A stretch of 44,350 nt of DNA, from the NCBI GenBank assembly GCA_025463545.1, contig JAODAR010000015.1, positions 1-44,350 of the forward strand, given 5' to 3'. A program made the translations under genes and the position numbers. Below are positions 23,190 to 33,904 of this stretch, in pieces. The stretch's first letter is position 1. The number at the start of each line of letters is the position of its first letter. The DNA comes from Microbacteriaceae bacterium. GTDB taxonomy: Bacteria; Actinomycetota; Actinomycetes; Actinomycetales; Microbacteriaceae. The notes below the pieces were generated by a model, which was not told the origin of the DNA, made no database searches, and saw nothing but the letters and a program-made list of their open reading frames with translations.

Positions 23190-24638
23190 TCAAGCTATAT
23201 CCGCCACCAATCGCAGAGCCTGCTTATCGTATTGCTCGCGTATGGCCGGCCTGTAGTCGTGAATGGGCGCGGCCGTCTCACCGTTCTGCCACTCAGGCTT
23301 GACACCGGAGAGCGCCCAACCGGCCTGCGCGGCAGCACCGGTTGCCGCATACTCGGCCGGAGCCGGCATCACGACCGGAATGTCGAAAACCTGGGATGCG
23401 ATCGTCTGAACGGCGGCGCTCGATGCGGCTCCGCCGGTCAAGAGCGCCCGCTCCGCGGACACGCCCTGTGACCGAATCGCTTCGACCCCGTGGGCGAGTC
23501 CCGCGAGCATCCCCTCGATGGACGCTCGGGCGACATTCTCCCGAGTCGTCGAGGAAAGGGTCATCCCGGTGAGCCGCGCGGAGGCGTCCGGCAGGTTCGG
23601 GGTGCGCTCACCCTCGAAATACGGGATCAGTGTCAGACCGCCAGAGCCGGGAGCCGCCGCCAGCGCCAAGTCGCTGAATGCGCCGTGGTCCACACCCAGC
23701 AGAGCCGCCATGGAATCGAGCACGCGGGCCGCGTTGAGAGTCGCGACCAGCGGCATCTGGCGACCGGTGGCATCGGCGAACCCGGCGACGGTCCCGCTGG
23801 GATCCTCGGTGAAACTATCGGTCACCGCGAAAACGGTTCCACTGGTGCCGATCGAAATCACCACATCACCAGGTCTCGCATTGAGCGCCAGCGCCACCGC
23901 GGCGTTGTCGCCGGCGCCGGCGGCCAGAACGATGCCGGCCGGCACCATGACCTCCGGGTATGCGCCGGTCGTACCGGCGCGACCCGCCGGCGGCAGCACC
24001 CGAGGGAGAATCGCGTCGTGGCCGAGTGCGGCGACCAGAAGGGCGTGGTCGTAGTCCCCGGTGCGGGGATTCCAATAGGCAGTGCCGCTCGCATCGGAAC
24101 GGTCCGTGCTGAGTTCGGTGAGCTCAGGGCCGCGTTCGCTGGTGCCGCGGGGGCCGAACCCCCGAAGGCGCCAACTCAGCCAGTCGTGCGGAAGCGCGAC
24201 CGCGGCCACCCGCCTCGCGTTCTCCGGTTCGTTGTCGCGCAGCCATCGCAGCTTGGCGGCAGTGAAGGATGCGATCGGTACCAGGCCGGTTCGGCGTGCG
24301 TACGACTCTGCGCCGATCTCCGCCGCGAGGTCGGAAGCGGCAACGGCAGACCGGGTGTCGTTCCAGAGCAGGGCCGGGCGTACAACTGTGCCATTCGAAT
24401 CCAGCGCCACCATTCCGTGCTGCTGCGCCGCAATCGACACGGCGCTCACATCGGTCAGGCCGCCCGCCTGGCGTATTGCAGCGCCCAACGCGGTCCACCA
24501 GAGCTCGGGGTCGATTTCAGTACCGTGAGGGTGAGCCGCGCGACCCGCACGCACGACGCGACCGCTGTCGAGGTCCCGGATCAGCACCTTGCAGCTTTGC
24601 GTCGAGGAGTCGATCCCGGCGACCAGCGTCCCGCTCAC
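23190..24638 (-). CDS. xylB: Xylulokinase-like FGGY carbohydrate kinase
   Basis: A 482-residue FGGY kinase. Motifs: VAGIDSSTQSCKVLIRD (first phosphate loop), SIAAQQHGMVALD, LLWNDTRS, LPHDWLSWRL, GAGDNAAVALALNA, ISIGTSGTVFAV and LTGGAASSAAVQ. The match to actinobacterial xylulokinases is close, so D-xylulose to D-xylulose-5-phosphate is the best call; other ketoses are possible given the phosphomannose-isomerase-like neighbour and no xylose isomerase nearby. The GTG start overlaps the stop of the preceding gene as GTGA. It is the last gene of the LacI-isomerase-kinase unit divergent from an ABC importer. Confidence 0.88.
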   Translation of the reverse strand: MSGTLVAGIDSSTQSCKVLIRDLDSGRVVRAGRAAHPHGTEIDPELWWTALGAAIRQAGGLTDVSAVSIAAQQHGMVALDSNGTVVRPALLWNDTRSAVAASDLAAEIGAESYARRTGLVPIASFTAAKLRWLRDNEPENARRVAAVALPHDWLSWRLRGFGPRGTSERGPELTELSTDRSDASGTAYWNPRTGDYDHALLVAALGHDAILPRVLPPAGRAGTTGAYPEVMVPAGIVLAAGAGDNAAVALALNARPGDVVISIGTSGTVFAVTDSFTEDPSGTVAGFADATGRQMPLVATLNAARVLDSMAALLGVDHGAFSDLALAAAPGSGGLTLIPYFEGERTPNLPDASARLTGMTLSSTTRENVARASIEGMLAGLAHGVEAIRSQGVSAERALLTGGAASSAAVQTIASQVFDIPVVMPAPAEYAATGAAAQAGWALSGVKPEWQNGETAAPIHDYRPAIREQYDKQALRLVADIA

Positions 24639-25663
24639 GCTGCAGGCGTCCGCTGAGCGCCCACAGCATTCGCCGCCGGCGGCCTGCATCGCAGAAGCGA
24701 AACACTCCCGTCGACGGTCAGCGCGCCTGCTGCATGTGAGGTGAGAACGGTGTCACCCCGCGTCAAGCGGATGCTGGATCCATCGGCTGCGGTCAGCCCC
24801 GCCTGACCCTCGATCACGACAAGCGTTCCAAAGCCGGACTCGAGAATCATCGGCCTGCTCACGTCGATGCGTTCCGCCCTGAAGTACCTCGCTGCTCCAG
24901 GCGCGAGCGTATCGGGTCCCGAGCCGTTTCTCACGATCAGCCGCTGAACGTCGTCGTGGCTCCACCCTCGTCGTTCCGTCGCGAGCAGTGCTGTCTCGAA
25001 CCCGATTCCGAGATGCCCCGCGCTGGCGCCGTCGATCGCGAAGCCTCTCCACTCCAACAGGATTGACATGTCCTCCGGCTCTTGCACCTCGATCAGGAAG
25101 ATTCCGGCTCCGATCGCGTGGGGGAATCCGGGCGGAACATAGACGCTGTCCCCGGTGCCGACCTCAATGCTGTGCATCGCGTCCATCATCGCGTCAACGT
25201 CCTGGGATTGGACCCATCGCGCCAATTCCTCGCTTCCGACAGCACGTCGGAACCCCAGATGAACAGTTCCGCCCTCGAGGATGTACCAGGCTTCGGCCTT
25301 GCCGTGGGCCGCCCCGAGATGCTCCTTTGCGAAGTCTCCCTCCGGATGCACGTGCACCGGCAGTCGCTCGCCGGCGTCGAGGAGTTTCACCAAGAGTCGC
25401 GGATCGGGTCCGTACGCCGCCTGATGCGCCGGGCCCAGCCATCCCAACGGGTCGCCGGCGATCGCGTCAGCTAGCCGATTGCCACCTGGCAACAGGCTGA
25501 GTCCCAGCTCGGCCTCCCCGAACAACGTCGTCGTCGAGGCCACCCAGTCTTCGGGCACCCTGTCGCCGTCCGCCGCTGAGGACCGAAAGTCGCGGATCTT
25601 GCCGCCACCGCGATAGAACCGGTCTGCCGGCTGGTTGCTGTCAAGCTTCACAAGTGAGGTCAT
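24635..25663 (-). CDS. manA: Mannose-6-phosphate isomerase-like (type I class) cupin enzyme
   Basis: A 342-residue protein with a metal-binding cupin. LPVHVHPEGDFAKEHLG gives the HxH ligands, KAEAWYILEGG the glutamate, and YVPPGFPHAIGAG the last histidine. WLGPAHQAAYGPDPRLLVKLLDAGE is typical of phosphomannose isomerases. The usual reaction is mannose-6-phosphate to fructose-6-phosphate; because the protein is coupled to a xylulokinase-like gene and an importer, it may act on another aldose-phosphate or free sugar. It begins 12 bp after the LacI stop and overlaps the kinase start. Confidence 0.8.
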   Translation of the reverse strand: MTSLVKLDSNQPADRFYRGGGKIRDFRSSAADGDRVPEDWVASTTTLFGEAELGLSLLPGGNRLADAIAGDPLGWLGPAHQAAYGPDPRLLVKLLDAGERLPVHVHPEGDFAKEHLGAAHGKAEAWYILEGGTVHLGFRRAVGSEELARWVQSQDVDAMMDAMHSIEVGTGDSVYVPPGFPHAIGAGIFLIEVQEPEDMSILLEWRGFAIDGASAGHLGIGFETALLATERRGWSHDDVQRLIVRNGSGPDTLAPGAARYFRAERIDVSRPMILESGFGTLVVIEGQAGLTAADGSSIRLTRGDTVLTSHAAGALTVDGSVSLLRCRPPAANAVGAQRTPAA

Positions 25664-25675
25664 GAATATTCCTTC

Positions 25676-26704
25676 TCAGGTAGTGCTGCGGTCGGCGATG
25701 CCGCGATCGACGAGTTCGGTGGGAAGCACGACCGTCTGAGGTTCGAACTCTTCCCGGCCGATGCGGCGAAAAAGGAGCTGGGCCCCGATCGTTCCCATCG
25801 CCCGGTTGTCGTAGCGAACGACAGTGAACGGGCGGGGCATGAGATCGGAAAGCGCAAAATCGTCGAAGGAGACCAGTGGCTCGCGGCGCCCGTGCTTCCA
25901 CAACGTCTCCAAGACGCCGACTCCGGAACGGTTGTTCCCGCAGAAGAACGCGGTGGGAGGCGCGGCGGAAGCCATCAGCCTCTCGGCTGCCAGGCTCGCC
26001 GCTTCCGGAGAGCTGACGTTCGTGACGACCAGCGCGTCGTCGAGGGCGAGCCCCTTGGCGGCGAAAGCGGATGCGACGCCGTCCAGTCGTTCCCTCATGG
26101 TAGGCATCCGCAGCGTGTCGACAATGACGGCAATGCGCTCGTGACCCTCGTTGAGAAGCTTCGCCGCCGCGTCACGAGCCCCGGCGAAACTGTCCAGAAC
26201 CACGCTGTCAGCCACGAGTCCGACCGGGCGACGGTCCAGGAAGACCATCGGTATACCGCGTTCGATCTCGGGTTTCAGCGCCGAGTGGTCGCCTCCGGTT
26301 GCCACTATCAGCAAGCCGTCCACCCGTCTTCGGCACAGTTCGAAGATCGCTTCCAGCTCATCGTCGGCGTTCTCACCGGAATGGGCGGTGATGAGCTGGG
26401 TGTGGTTCGCTTTGGCCACGTCGGCGACAGCGGATGCGATGGTGGCGTAGAACGCGTTGCTCAGGTCCTTGATCAGGAGCCCGATCGTTGCCGACGACGA
26501 TCCCGACCGAAGGGCCGACGCTGCCAGGTTCGCCTGGAATCCGAGCGCGGCAGAAGCTTCGTGCACGCGCGCCGCGAGTATCTCGTCGACCGTCGGAACC
26601 CTGTTGATGACCCGGGATACCGTCTTCAGGCTCACACCGGCGAGCTCTGCAACGTCGGCCATCGTGGGACGGCGCGCTGCCGTAACGGGTCGTGTCATCT
26701 CCAT
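25676..26704 (-). CDS. LacI-family regulator of cassette C
   Basis: A 342-residue LacI regulator. The helix-turn-helix reads TMADVAELAGVSLKTVSRVI (about residues 14-33), followed by a sensor domain with TIGLLIKDLSNAFYATIASA, PMVFLDRRPV, FFCGNNRSGVGVLETL and LVSFDDFALSDLMPRPFT. The start ATG has GGAAGGATCA in front. It sits at the head of its own kinase/isomerase unit and faces the divergent importer genes; the 202-bp space between carries two GAGACAACGTTGTC-type operators, its likely targets. Inducer unknown. Confidence 0.9.
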   Translation of the reverse strand: MEMTRPVTAARRPTMADVAELAGVSLKTVSRVINRVPTVDEILAARVHEASAALGFQANLAASALRSGSSSATIGLLIKDLSNAFYATIASAVADVAKANHTQLITAHSGENADDELEAIFELCRRRVDGLLIVATGGDHSALKPEIERGIPMVFLDRRPVGLVADSVVLDSFAGARDAAAKLLNEGHERIAVIVDTLRMPTMRERLDGVASAFAAKGLALDDALVVTNVSSPEAASLAAERLMASAAPPTAFFCGNNRSGVGVLETLWKHGRREPLVSFDDFALSDLMPRPFTVVRYDNRAMGTIGAQLLFRRIGREEFEPQTVVLPTELVDRGIADRSTT

Positions 26705-26749
26705 TGATCCTTCCGAATTTCACCCGGTCGTGAAATGATCACGCGGTGT

Positions 26750-26765
26750 GAGACAACGTTGTCTC
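26750..26765. promoter_or_regulatory. LacI-type operator O1 of cassette C
   Basis: GAGACAACGTTGTCTC is a perfect 16-bp palindrome with central CG. A TATAGT-like -10 for the plus-strand genes follows at about 26772. The site therefore overlaps the promoter region of the importer operon. Confidence 0.85.
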
Positions 26766-26814
26766 TGTGTATATAGTAGGACGAAACGTCGTCTTCTCAG
26801 GTTATCGAATGATT

Positions 26815-26830
26815 GAGACAACGTTGTCCC
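26815..26830. promoter_or_regulatory. LacI-type operator O2 of cassette C
   Basis: GAGACAACGTTGTCCC differs from O1 at one base. Centres of O1 and O2 are 65 bp apart, about six helical turns, which suits looping by a tetrameric or paired repressor. A degenerate third site (ACGAAACGTCGTCTT) lies between at about 26781-26795. Confidence 0.85.
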
Positions 26831-26906
26831 GGCGCTGAAACAGTCCGGCGCCGGATCTCGGAACGCTTGCGTAGAGCGCGCACTATTACAAAGGAGTAAC
26901 GAAAGA

Positions 26907-27866
26907 ATGAAAGCACTGAATAGGGCTGTAGCCGTTGGGTCGGCCGGTTTGATCGCATTGTCCCTCGCCGGTTGCACGAGCGAAATCTCGACCGGCAGCT
27001 CCGCCGGATCGGACACTGAGGTCAAGAGCGTCGGCCTGATGGTCCAGGACCTGGGCAACCCCTTCTTTGCCTCGATGAACAACGGGGTCAAGGCAGCCGC
27101 CGAGAAACTGGGAGCGACGTACAGCGCACAGGACGGCCGCCAGGACCTCGCGGCCCAGAACGACCAGATCGACGCATTCATCCAGCAGGGAATCGATGTT
27201 CTGCTGATCAACGCCGTGGACTCCGAGGGCATCGGCCCGGCGGTTGAGCGGGCCAAGAAGGCCGGCATCACCGTCGTCGCCGTCGACGTGGGAGCCAAGA
27301 ACGCGCAGGCCACCGTGACCACGGACAACGTGCAGGCCGGCCGCTTGTCTTGCGAAAGCCTGATCGAGCAGATCGGAGGCAAGGGCGAAATCCTCATCGT
27401 CGACGGCACTCCGACCACGTCCATCCAGGATCGCATGAAGGGCTGCAAGGAAGCCCTCGACGCGAACCCCGGCGTCACCGTCGTCGCAACGCAGAACGGT
27501 GACAACGGGCGGGAGAAGGCCCTGACGCTGACCACCGACATGCTCACGGCCAACCCGAACGTGGTCGGAATCTTCGGCGTCAACGACCCGTCGGCATTGG
27601 GCGCGAACCTGGCCGCCCAGCAGGCCGGAAAAACCAGCATCGTGATCACCGGCGTCGATGGCTCCCCCGAAGCCGTCAAGGAAATGTCAGCCGGTTCGTC
27701 GATGTTCTCCGGAACCAGCGCACAGGACCCCAACCTGTTGGGCTCGACCGCCCTCGAAATGGCCGTCAAGCTGCGCGCGGGAAAGACCCTCGACAGCGAC
27801 ACCATCCTGGTGCCGAGCACGATCGTCGACCGGGCCAACCTCGCCTCGTACAAGGGCTGGAAGTAA
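26907..27866 (+). CDS. Sugar ABC transporter substrate-binding lipoprotein (cassette C)
   Basis: A 319-residue RbsB-type binding protein. The signal peptide MKALNRAVAVGSAGLIALSL ends in the lipobox LAGC. The mature protein has VGLMVQDLGNPFFASMNNGV, AAQNDQIDAFIQQGIDVLLI, KKAGITVVAVDVG and VVGIFGVNDPSALGANLAAQ, as in ribose- and allose-type binding proteins. AAAGGAG lies 10 nt before the ATG. Expression is probably controlled by the two LacI operators upstream. A strong hairpin follows the stop codon, before the ATPase gene. Confidence 0.92.
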   Translation: MKALNRAVAVGSAGLIALSLAGCTSEISTGSSAGSDTEVKSVGLMVQDLGNPFFASMNNGVKAAAEKLGATYSAQDGRQDLAAQNDQIDAFIQQGIDVLLINAVDSEGIGPAVERAKKAGITVVAVDVGAKNAQATVTTDNVQAGRLSCESLIEQIGGKGEILIVDGTPTTSIQDRMKGCKEALDANPGVTVVATQNGDNGREKALTLTTDMLTANPNVVGIFGVNDPSALGANLAAQQAGKTSIVITGVDGSPEAVKEMSAGSSMFSGTSAQDPNLLGSTALEMAVKLRAGKTLDSDTILVPSTIVDRANLASYKGWK

Positions 27867-27878
27867 CAGAAATCCTGT

Positions 27879-27907
27879 GGCGGCAGCGCGCGAGCCGCGC
27901 TGCCGCC
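27879..27907 (+). repeat. Perfect 12-bp GC hairpin between binding-protein and ATPase genes
   Basis: GGCGGCAGCGCG (27879-27890) pairs perfectly with CGCGCTGCCGCC (27896-27907) around a 5-nt loop, 12 nt past the stop codon. No T tract. It likely protects the binding-protein mRNA or causes partial termination. Confidence 0.8.
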
Positions 27908-27941
27908 GGCAGATGACGCAGACGAACAAGGCGGATGGAAG

Positions 27942-29482
<1,541 letters not shown>

Positions 29483-29483
<1 letters not shown>

Positions 29484-30478
29484 TGACGACGACCGAGAAG
29501 ACCGACTCCAGGGTCTGGCAAGTACCCAAGCGTGACAACGCACTGGACGTGACCCGGGTGTGGGATCGTTACGGGATCCTGGCGGTGCTCCTCTTGCTCA
29601 TCATCCTGATGAGCGTGATCGCGCCCAACTTCCTCAGCGTCAACAACGCCCTCAACGTCGCCCGGTCGGTGTCGATCAACGCAATCCTCGCAGCGGGCAT
29701 GACTGTCGTCATCCTCACGGGCGGAATCGACCTGTCGGTGGGGTCGGTCGTGGCACTCACGGGAGTGAGTTCGGTGCTGTTGTGGACGGCCGGCGCGCCG
29801 GCGATCGTCGCCGTTCTCGGCGGCATGATCGTCGGGGCACTGACCGGGCTGATCAACGGCAGCCTCATCGCCTACCTCGGTTTGCCCGCCTTCATCATCA
29901 CGTTGGGCGCTCTCACCTATATCCGCGGGCTGTCGTATTCCCTCACGAACGCACAGCCGCTGATCGCAAGCGACCTGGGGTATCGCGGAATGGGTAACGG
30001 CGCAATTGCCGGAATCCCGACCCCGGTCGTGATCATGCTGCTCGTCTACGTTGTGCTCTGGTTCGTACTCGACCGCACCGCTTTCGGCCGGCACGTCTAC
30101 GCTATAGGCGGCAACCGCGAGGCCGCCCGCCTGGCTGGCATCAAGGTCAAATGGACCTTGGTGCGCGTTTACCTGATCATGGGCGCCTGCGCCGGCCTGG
30201 CTGGCGTCATCTTCTCTGCCCGAGTCGAGAGCGGCCAGCCGAAAGCCGGCGAAGGGTACGAGCTCGACGCGATCGCCGCGGTTGTACTCGGCGGCACCGC
30301 CCTCGCCGGCGGTCGCGGTCGAATCTTCGGAACCCTGGTCGGTGCGCTGATCATCGGGGTGCTCAGCAATGGCCTCGTGCTGATGAACGTGCCGTTCTTC
30401 TACCAGCTGATCGTCAAGGGCATTGTGATTGTTCTGGCCGTCGGGATCGACGGGCTGAAGAATCTCAGGCGCAACTGA
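29483..30478 (+). CDS. Sugar ABC transporter permease (cassette C)
   Basis: A 331-residue RbsC-type permease with about eight to ten hydrophobic segments. Signatures are MTVVILTGGIDLSVGSVVAL, AFIITLGALTYIRGLSY, TAFGRHVYAIGGNREAARLA and VVLGGTALAGGRGRIFGTLV. The ATG overlaps the ATPase stop by one base. It is the last gene of the importer; decayed DNA begins right after. Confidence 0.93.
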
Positions 30479-30565
30479 TCCCGCTTCCACCAGAGGAATT
30501 AGGCCGAGGAGCCAGCCAGGGTGAGTCTGCTCTTCGCCGGCGGCGAGGGCGTCGACACCGGGTAG

Positions 30566-30622
30566 TGACACTCGGAGCTGGCTCACCGAGATGCCGGTGT
30601 TGCCCAGTTGGCGATAGTCCAT
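30566..30622 (-). pseudogene. Aldo/keto reductase N-terminal remnant
   Basis: From an ATG at 30622 the minus strand reads MDYRQLGNTGISVSQLRVS, the hallmark start of an aldo/keto reductase (typically followed by LCLGTM). The match stops after about 19 codons, so only the 5' end of a gene survives. Confidence 0.7.
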
Positions 30623-30749
30623 GAGAGCATCGCCGATCCGTTGGCGTCTCGCTGTCGCTGACCGGGCACCTCCATCGAGGTCATCGACAACATCTGGGCC
30701 GTCGGCACGCGCGCCCTGGACCCGGCGGCACGTCGGCGCTCGGTGGACT

Positions 30750-31113
30750 GCCGGTAGGTGTTGATCACTACTCCCGAGGCGAGAGCACGGGACTCGACCA
30801 GCACGAGCGTCGAGAGCGGAAACCCGTCGGCGAACAGCTTCTTGCCGGTGCCGAGCACAATCGGGTAGACGACGAGCCGGTACTCGTCGATCAGGTCGTG
30901 CCCGGCGAGCGTCTTGATCAGCACCGTACTCCCCCACACCCGGATTTCGCCGCCCCGTTCGTCCCTCGGCTTCGCGACTTCAGCCGGCACGTCGGAGCCG
31001 AGCAGGCGGGAGTTCTTCCAGCCGAGCTCGGTTAAGGTGCGCGATGCGACGTACTTGGGAACGCGGTTGTAGCGCCTGGTGAACTCTCCCAGCATGCCTT
31101 CGGCATCCTCGTC
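30750..31113 (-). pseudogene. Dihydrofolate-reductase-family (RibD C-terminal-like) remnant
   Basis: The minus strand reads DEDAEGMLGEFTRRYN, VPKYVASRTLTELGW, NSRLLGSDVPAEVAK, GGEIRVWGSTVLIKTL, DLIDEYRLVVYPIVLGTGKKLF and GVVINTYR. This is the C-terminal two thirds of a dihydrofolate-reductase-family protein of the kind common in actinobacteria. The N-terminal cofactor-binding part is missing and the frame is closed by a TGA just upstream. The end near INTYR runs on into unrelated codons. It directly abuts the gdhA remnant. Confidence 0.8.
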
Positions 31114-31122
31114 CCATACGCC

Positions 31123-31768
31123 TCACGCGCCAGGCTCCAGGCTCCGAGCATGAGTTTTGGCGAACTTGGCTTCCACTTCCTCCGCAGTCCACCAATAGGC
31201 CTGATTCGCCTGCACCCACTCAAAGCAGGACACTATGACGCTGCCAGCATTGGCGAGAATATCCGGTACAACGAGCACGCCGTTGTCCGCGAGGATGCTG
31301 TCGGCGACCGGGGAGGTCGGCCCGTTCGCCCCCTCGACGATGACCTTTGCTTGCACCTGGGCTGCGTTGTCCTCGTGCAGAACGCCTTCGACCGCGGCCG
31401 GCACGAACAGGTCGACGGGGAGTGCAGCAGCGCATCGCTGTTGGGCGGCTCAGAGCCAGCGAAGCCAACGACGGAGCCGCTGGCCCGCGCGTGGCCGCTG
31501 AGAGCGTGCACGTCGAGGCCCTCCGAGAGTTGTAGACGGCTCCATACTGGTCGCTGACCGCGACCACGCGTACGGCGGCGGCGGCCAGGAACAGGGCGGC
31601 GTCGTGGCCGACCTCGCCGAATCCTCGCACGGCAACTGTCGCCCGTCGGCTCGGATGCCGCGGCGTGCGAGCCGACGAGCGCGATGTGGGTGACTCCGCG
31701 TGAGGTGGCGCTTGCGCGTCCGTGCGATCCGCCGAGGCTGATCGGTTTGCCGGTGACGATGCCGGGGC
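31123..31768 (-). pseudogene. gdhA: Glutamate dehydrogenase remnant
   Basis: The minus strand contains the C-terminal NAD(P)-binding half of a Glu/Leu/Phe/Val dehydrogenase in at least three frames: GIVTGKPISLGGSHGRASAT and SRGVTHIAL first; then VRGFGEVGHDAALFLAA and VVAVSDQYGAVYN; then HALSGHARASGSVVGFAG; then PAAVEGVLHEDNAAQV, VIVEGANGPTSPVADSILAD, GVLVVPDILANAGSVIVS and FEWVQANQAYWW. The catalytic N-terminal half and the last residues are absent. Several frameshifts make it non-functional. It is probably a leftover of a second copy or of a rearranged chromosomal segment. Confidence 0.88.
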
Positions 31769-31913
31769 TGTGAGTGGATTTCTTGATTCACTGGCGAGGC
31801 GGATCGTCCGACCTACCCGCCACGGTGGTGGAGCGAGCCGAATTGCGATTCGAGTCGCAGAGATGATGGCGTACGGTGAGCCGGGTATGCGTTCTCACCC
31901 ATGAATTCCCCTG

Positions 31914-31926
31914 CCCGCTGTGCGGG
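31914..31926 (-). terminator. Possible small terminator hairpin after LacI gene
   Basis: CCCGC (31914-31918), TGT loop, GCGGG (31922-31926), about 10 nt past the stop of the minus-strand LacI gene. Short stem without T tract. Confidence 0.3.
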
Positions 31927-31935
31927 GCACCAACC

Positions 31936-32958
31936 TCAGATGCGGGGGAAACTTGTGCTCTCGCGCACTATTAGCTGAGGCTCGATTAGCTCGATGAGTT
32001 TCCCTTCCTCGCCGCGCATCAGTGTGAGGATCCGGTCGACAGCTACGTGGCCGACTTCCTCGAAATCGAGGGAGACGGTGGTCAGGGAGGGCGCGAAAAA
32101 GCGTGCCTCGGGCAGGTCGTCGAAGCCAACCACGCTTACATCACCCGGCACAGATAGCCCACGTTCGTTGAACGCTTTAATGGCACCGAGGGCAAAAGGG
32201 TCGTTGGCGGCCAACACCGCGGTCACACCGGGATCGTCCGCTAGCTGGATTCCCGCCTGATAACCGGCTTGAGCGCTCCAATCATTGGTCGGGATCGCTG
32301 GTGGGACAGCTCGCCCTCTGGCCGACAACTCTGCGGCCCACCCGCGCAGCCGAGCGTCCGTGGCCATCCAGCCGGGGGGCCCGGCAATGTGCCAAACAGT
32401 TTCATGCCCGAGGTCGAGCAGGTGTCGCACTGCCATCCGGGCCCCCAGAACCTCGTCTATAGAAACGCTTGTCGCACCTGCCGGGGATCCCTGCTCGAAG
32501 GTGACAATCGGCACATCCGTCTCCATGCCGCGTAACACCTCCATCGCGGCCGTGAGCGGCGCGAGAAGGATGATGCCGTCAACCTCGTCTGCCGACAGTT
32601 CGTGGAGTGCCGCGCGCACAGTGGCATGGTCCAAGGAGCCAAGAGTGACAAGGCGCGTGCTGTACCCATGCAGCCGTGCCTGTTCGGAGATACCGAAAAG
32701 CGCGACCGATGGGCCGTGCACCGAGAGCGCATAGCTAACGACTCCGAGGTTCATCGTGCGGTTGCTTGCCAGTGCTGCCGCCGCTGGGTTGCGGCGGTAA
32801 CGCAGCTGCTCAATGGCGTGCTCGACACGGGTGCGGATATCAGGCGCAACATTGTCTGCGCGGTTGACCACGCGCGAAACCGTCTGTTGTGAGACACCCG
32901 CGAGTCTTGCGACATCAACCATGCGTGCGCCCTGAGATTTGGACGCTATTCGACTCAA
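31936..32958 (-). CDS. LacI-family regulator at the 3' end of cassette B
   Basis: A 340-residue LacI protein with helix-turn-helix RMVDVARLAGVSQQTVSRVV and a full sensor domain (VPIVTFEQGSPAGATSVSID; VLAANDPFALGAIKAF; VVGFDDLPEARFFAPSLTT). It is visibly a paralogue of the regulator at 36582-37658: same recognition helix, same RYRRNP hinge and similar sensor. Translation probably starts at TTG 32958 because AGGGGG lies 6 nt before it and the residues it adds match the paralogue's N-terminal extension in character; the ATG twelve codons later has no site. It follows the subunit 3-like gene in the same direction after a purine-rich AGCA-repeat spacer. Confidence 0.88.
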   Translation of the reverse strand: MSRIASKSQGARMVDVARLAGVSQQTVSRVVNRADNVAPDIRTRVEHAIEQLRYRRNPAAAALASNRTMNLGVVSYALSVHGPSVALFGISEQARLHGYSTRLVTLGSLDHATVRAALHELSADEVDGIILLAPLTAAMEVLRGMETDVPIVTFEQGSPAGATSVSIDEVLGARMAVRHLLDLGHETVWHIAGPPGWMATDARLRGWAAELSARGRAVPPAIPTNDWSAQAGYQAGIQLADDPGVTAVLAANDPFALGAIKAFNERGLSVPGDVSVVGFDDLPEARFFAPSLTTVSLDFEEVGHVAVDRILTLMRGEEGKLIELIEPQLIVRESTSFPRI

Positions 32959-33006
32959 GCCAGACCCCCTGCTCTTTGCTCTTGCTATTTGCTCGTGCTT
33001 TTGTGC

Positions 33007-33873
33007 TTATTCTTGTCGAACCGCCGACTCTATGCCCATTGTGGCGGCAAATTCGGCGTCGTTAGTCACGACGCCCGCTTGGGTCACCGGATGGCCGTTC
33101 CTCGGCAGGGCAACCGGACGACTCACAGTCGGCGGAAGGGAATCCCTCCCGGATGACGGCGGTCGGCGGTAGCGAAGCACTTCCGGGTGACGCTCGTACG
33201 GCCATTCAGCGTCCGGAATCATGTACTTCCGGGTGGTGTACGTTCCGTCCATCGTCGACTTCAATGTCGGTGGGCCATCGAATCCGATGACCGCCCATCC
33301 CACTCGGTTCTCGTTTCCGCCGTACACGGGGTCCCCATAAAATCCCTGTCGAGTGTTGAGCACGAGAAGTGGGAAGAATTCGAGGAAGTCCTCGTTCACC
33401 GGTTGATTGCCCGCAGGAGCACCGCCCTGTCCCTCTTCCTCCAGCGTATTAAAGGAGAACGGGAGCGGTTTCGGCTGCCCGGACAGTTGCTCTAGGACGG
33501 CGTCCTGCTGCTCGTCTGCGAGGTGGACGAAAAATGCACCAAACGTGCTTTGGGCGATTTCGTCCAGCTTCTCCACACCCGCGGAGTACAGAGCCTGTCG
33601 CAGAGCAATCCGCTCGGCCCAGGCTTGTTCCTCACGACCCTCCATCCGCAGCCATCCGATGCCGTCGGCCGCCGGGAACACGAATTGCGTACCAGCAAGC
33701 ATGCGGTCGATGAAGCGAACGGCGTTGGCCTCGCGTGCGCCAGGATGATGGTCCGTCGGGATAATGCGGGCCGTCGCGGCCTCGACAGTGTCCCACTCGT
33801 GTTGGCTAAAGTGAATGGGCCCCTCGACGTCACGCGTCGAGATGGGCACCGTAGCCCAGTTTGCCTGTCCCAT
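33007..33873 (-). CDS. Gluconate 2-dehydrogenase subunit 3-like protein (cassette B)
   Basis: A 288-residue member of the subunit 3 family, considerably longer than the cassette A homologue (183). Shared elements are TVEAATARIIPTDHHPGARE and VRFIDRMLAG at the N-terminus and TRQGFYGDPVYGGNENRVGWAVIGFDGPP further on. A C-terminal tail of about 55 residues is rich in Pro, Arg and Ser (RYRRPPSSGRDSLPPTVS) and has no counterpart in cassette A. No Tat signal is seen. It follows the GMC gene (31 nt apart) rather than preceding it as in cassette A. AGGAGAAC stands before the ATG. It should be the small partner of the upstream flavoenzyme. Confidence 0.84.
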   Translation of the reverse strand: MGQANWATVPISTRDVEGPIHFSQHEWDTVEAATARIIPTDHHPGAREANAVRFIDRMLAGTQFVFPAADGIGWLRMEGREEQAWAERIALRQALYSAGVEKLDEIAQSTFGAFFVHLADEQQDAVLEQLSGQPKPLPFSFNTLEEEGQGGAPAGNQPVNEDFLEFFPLLVLNTRQGFYGDPVYGGNENRVGWAVIGFDGPPTLKSTMDGTYTTRKYMIPDAEWPYERHPEVLRYRRPPSSGRDSLPPTVSRPVALPRNGHPVTQAGVVTNDAEFAATMGIESAVRQE

Positions 33874-33904
33874 TGGTTGTTCTCCTATCTATTCGTGTGT
33901 TCGG

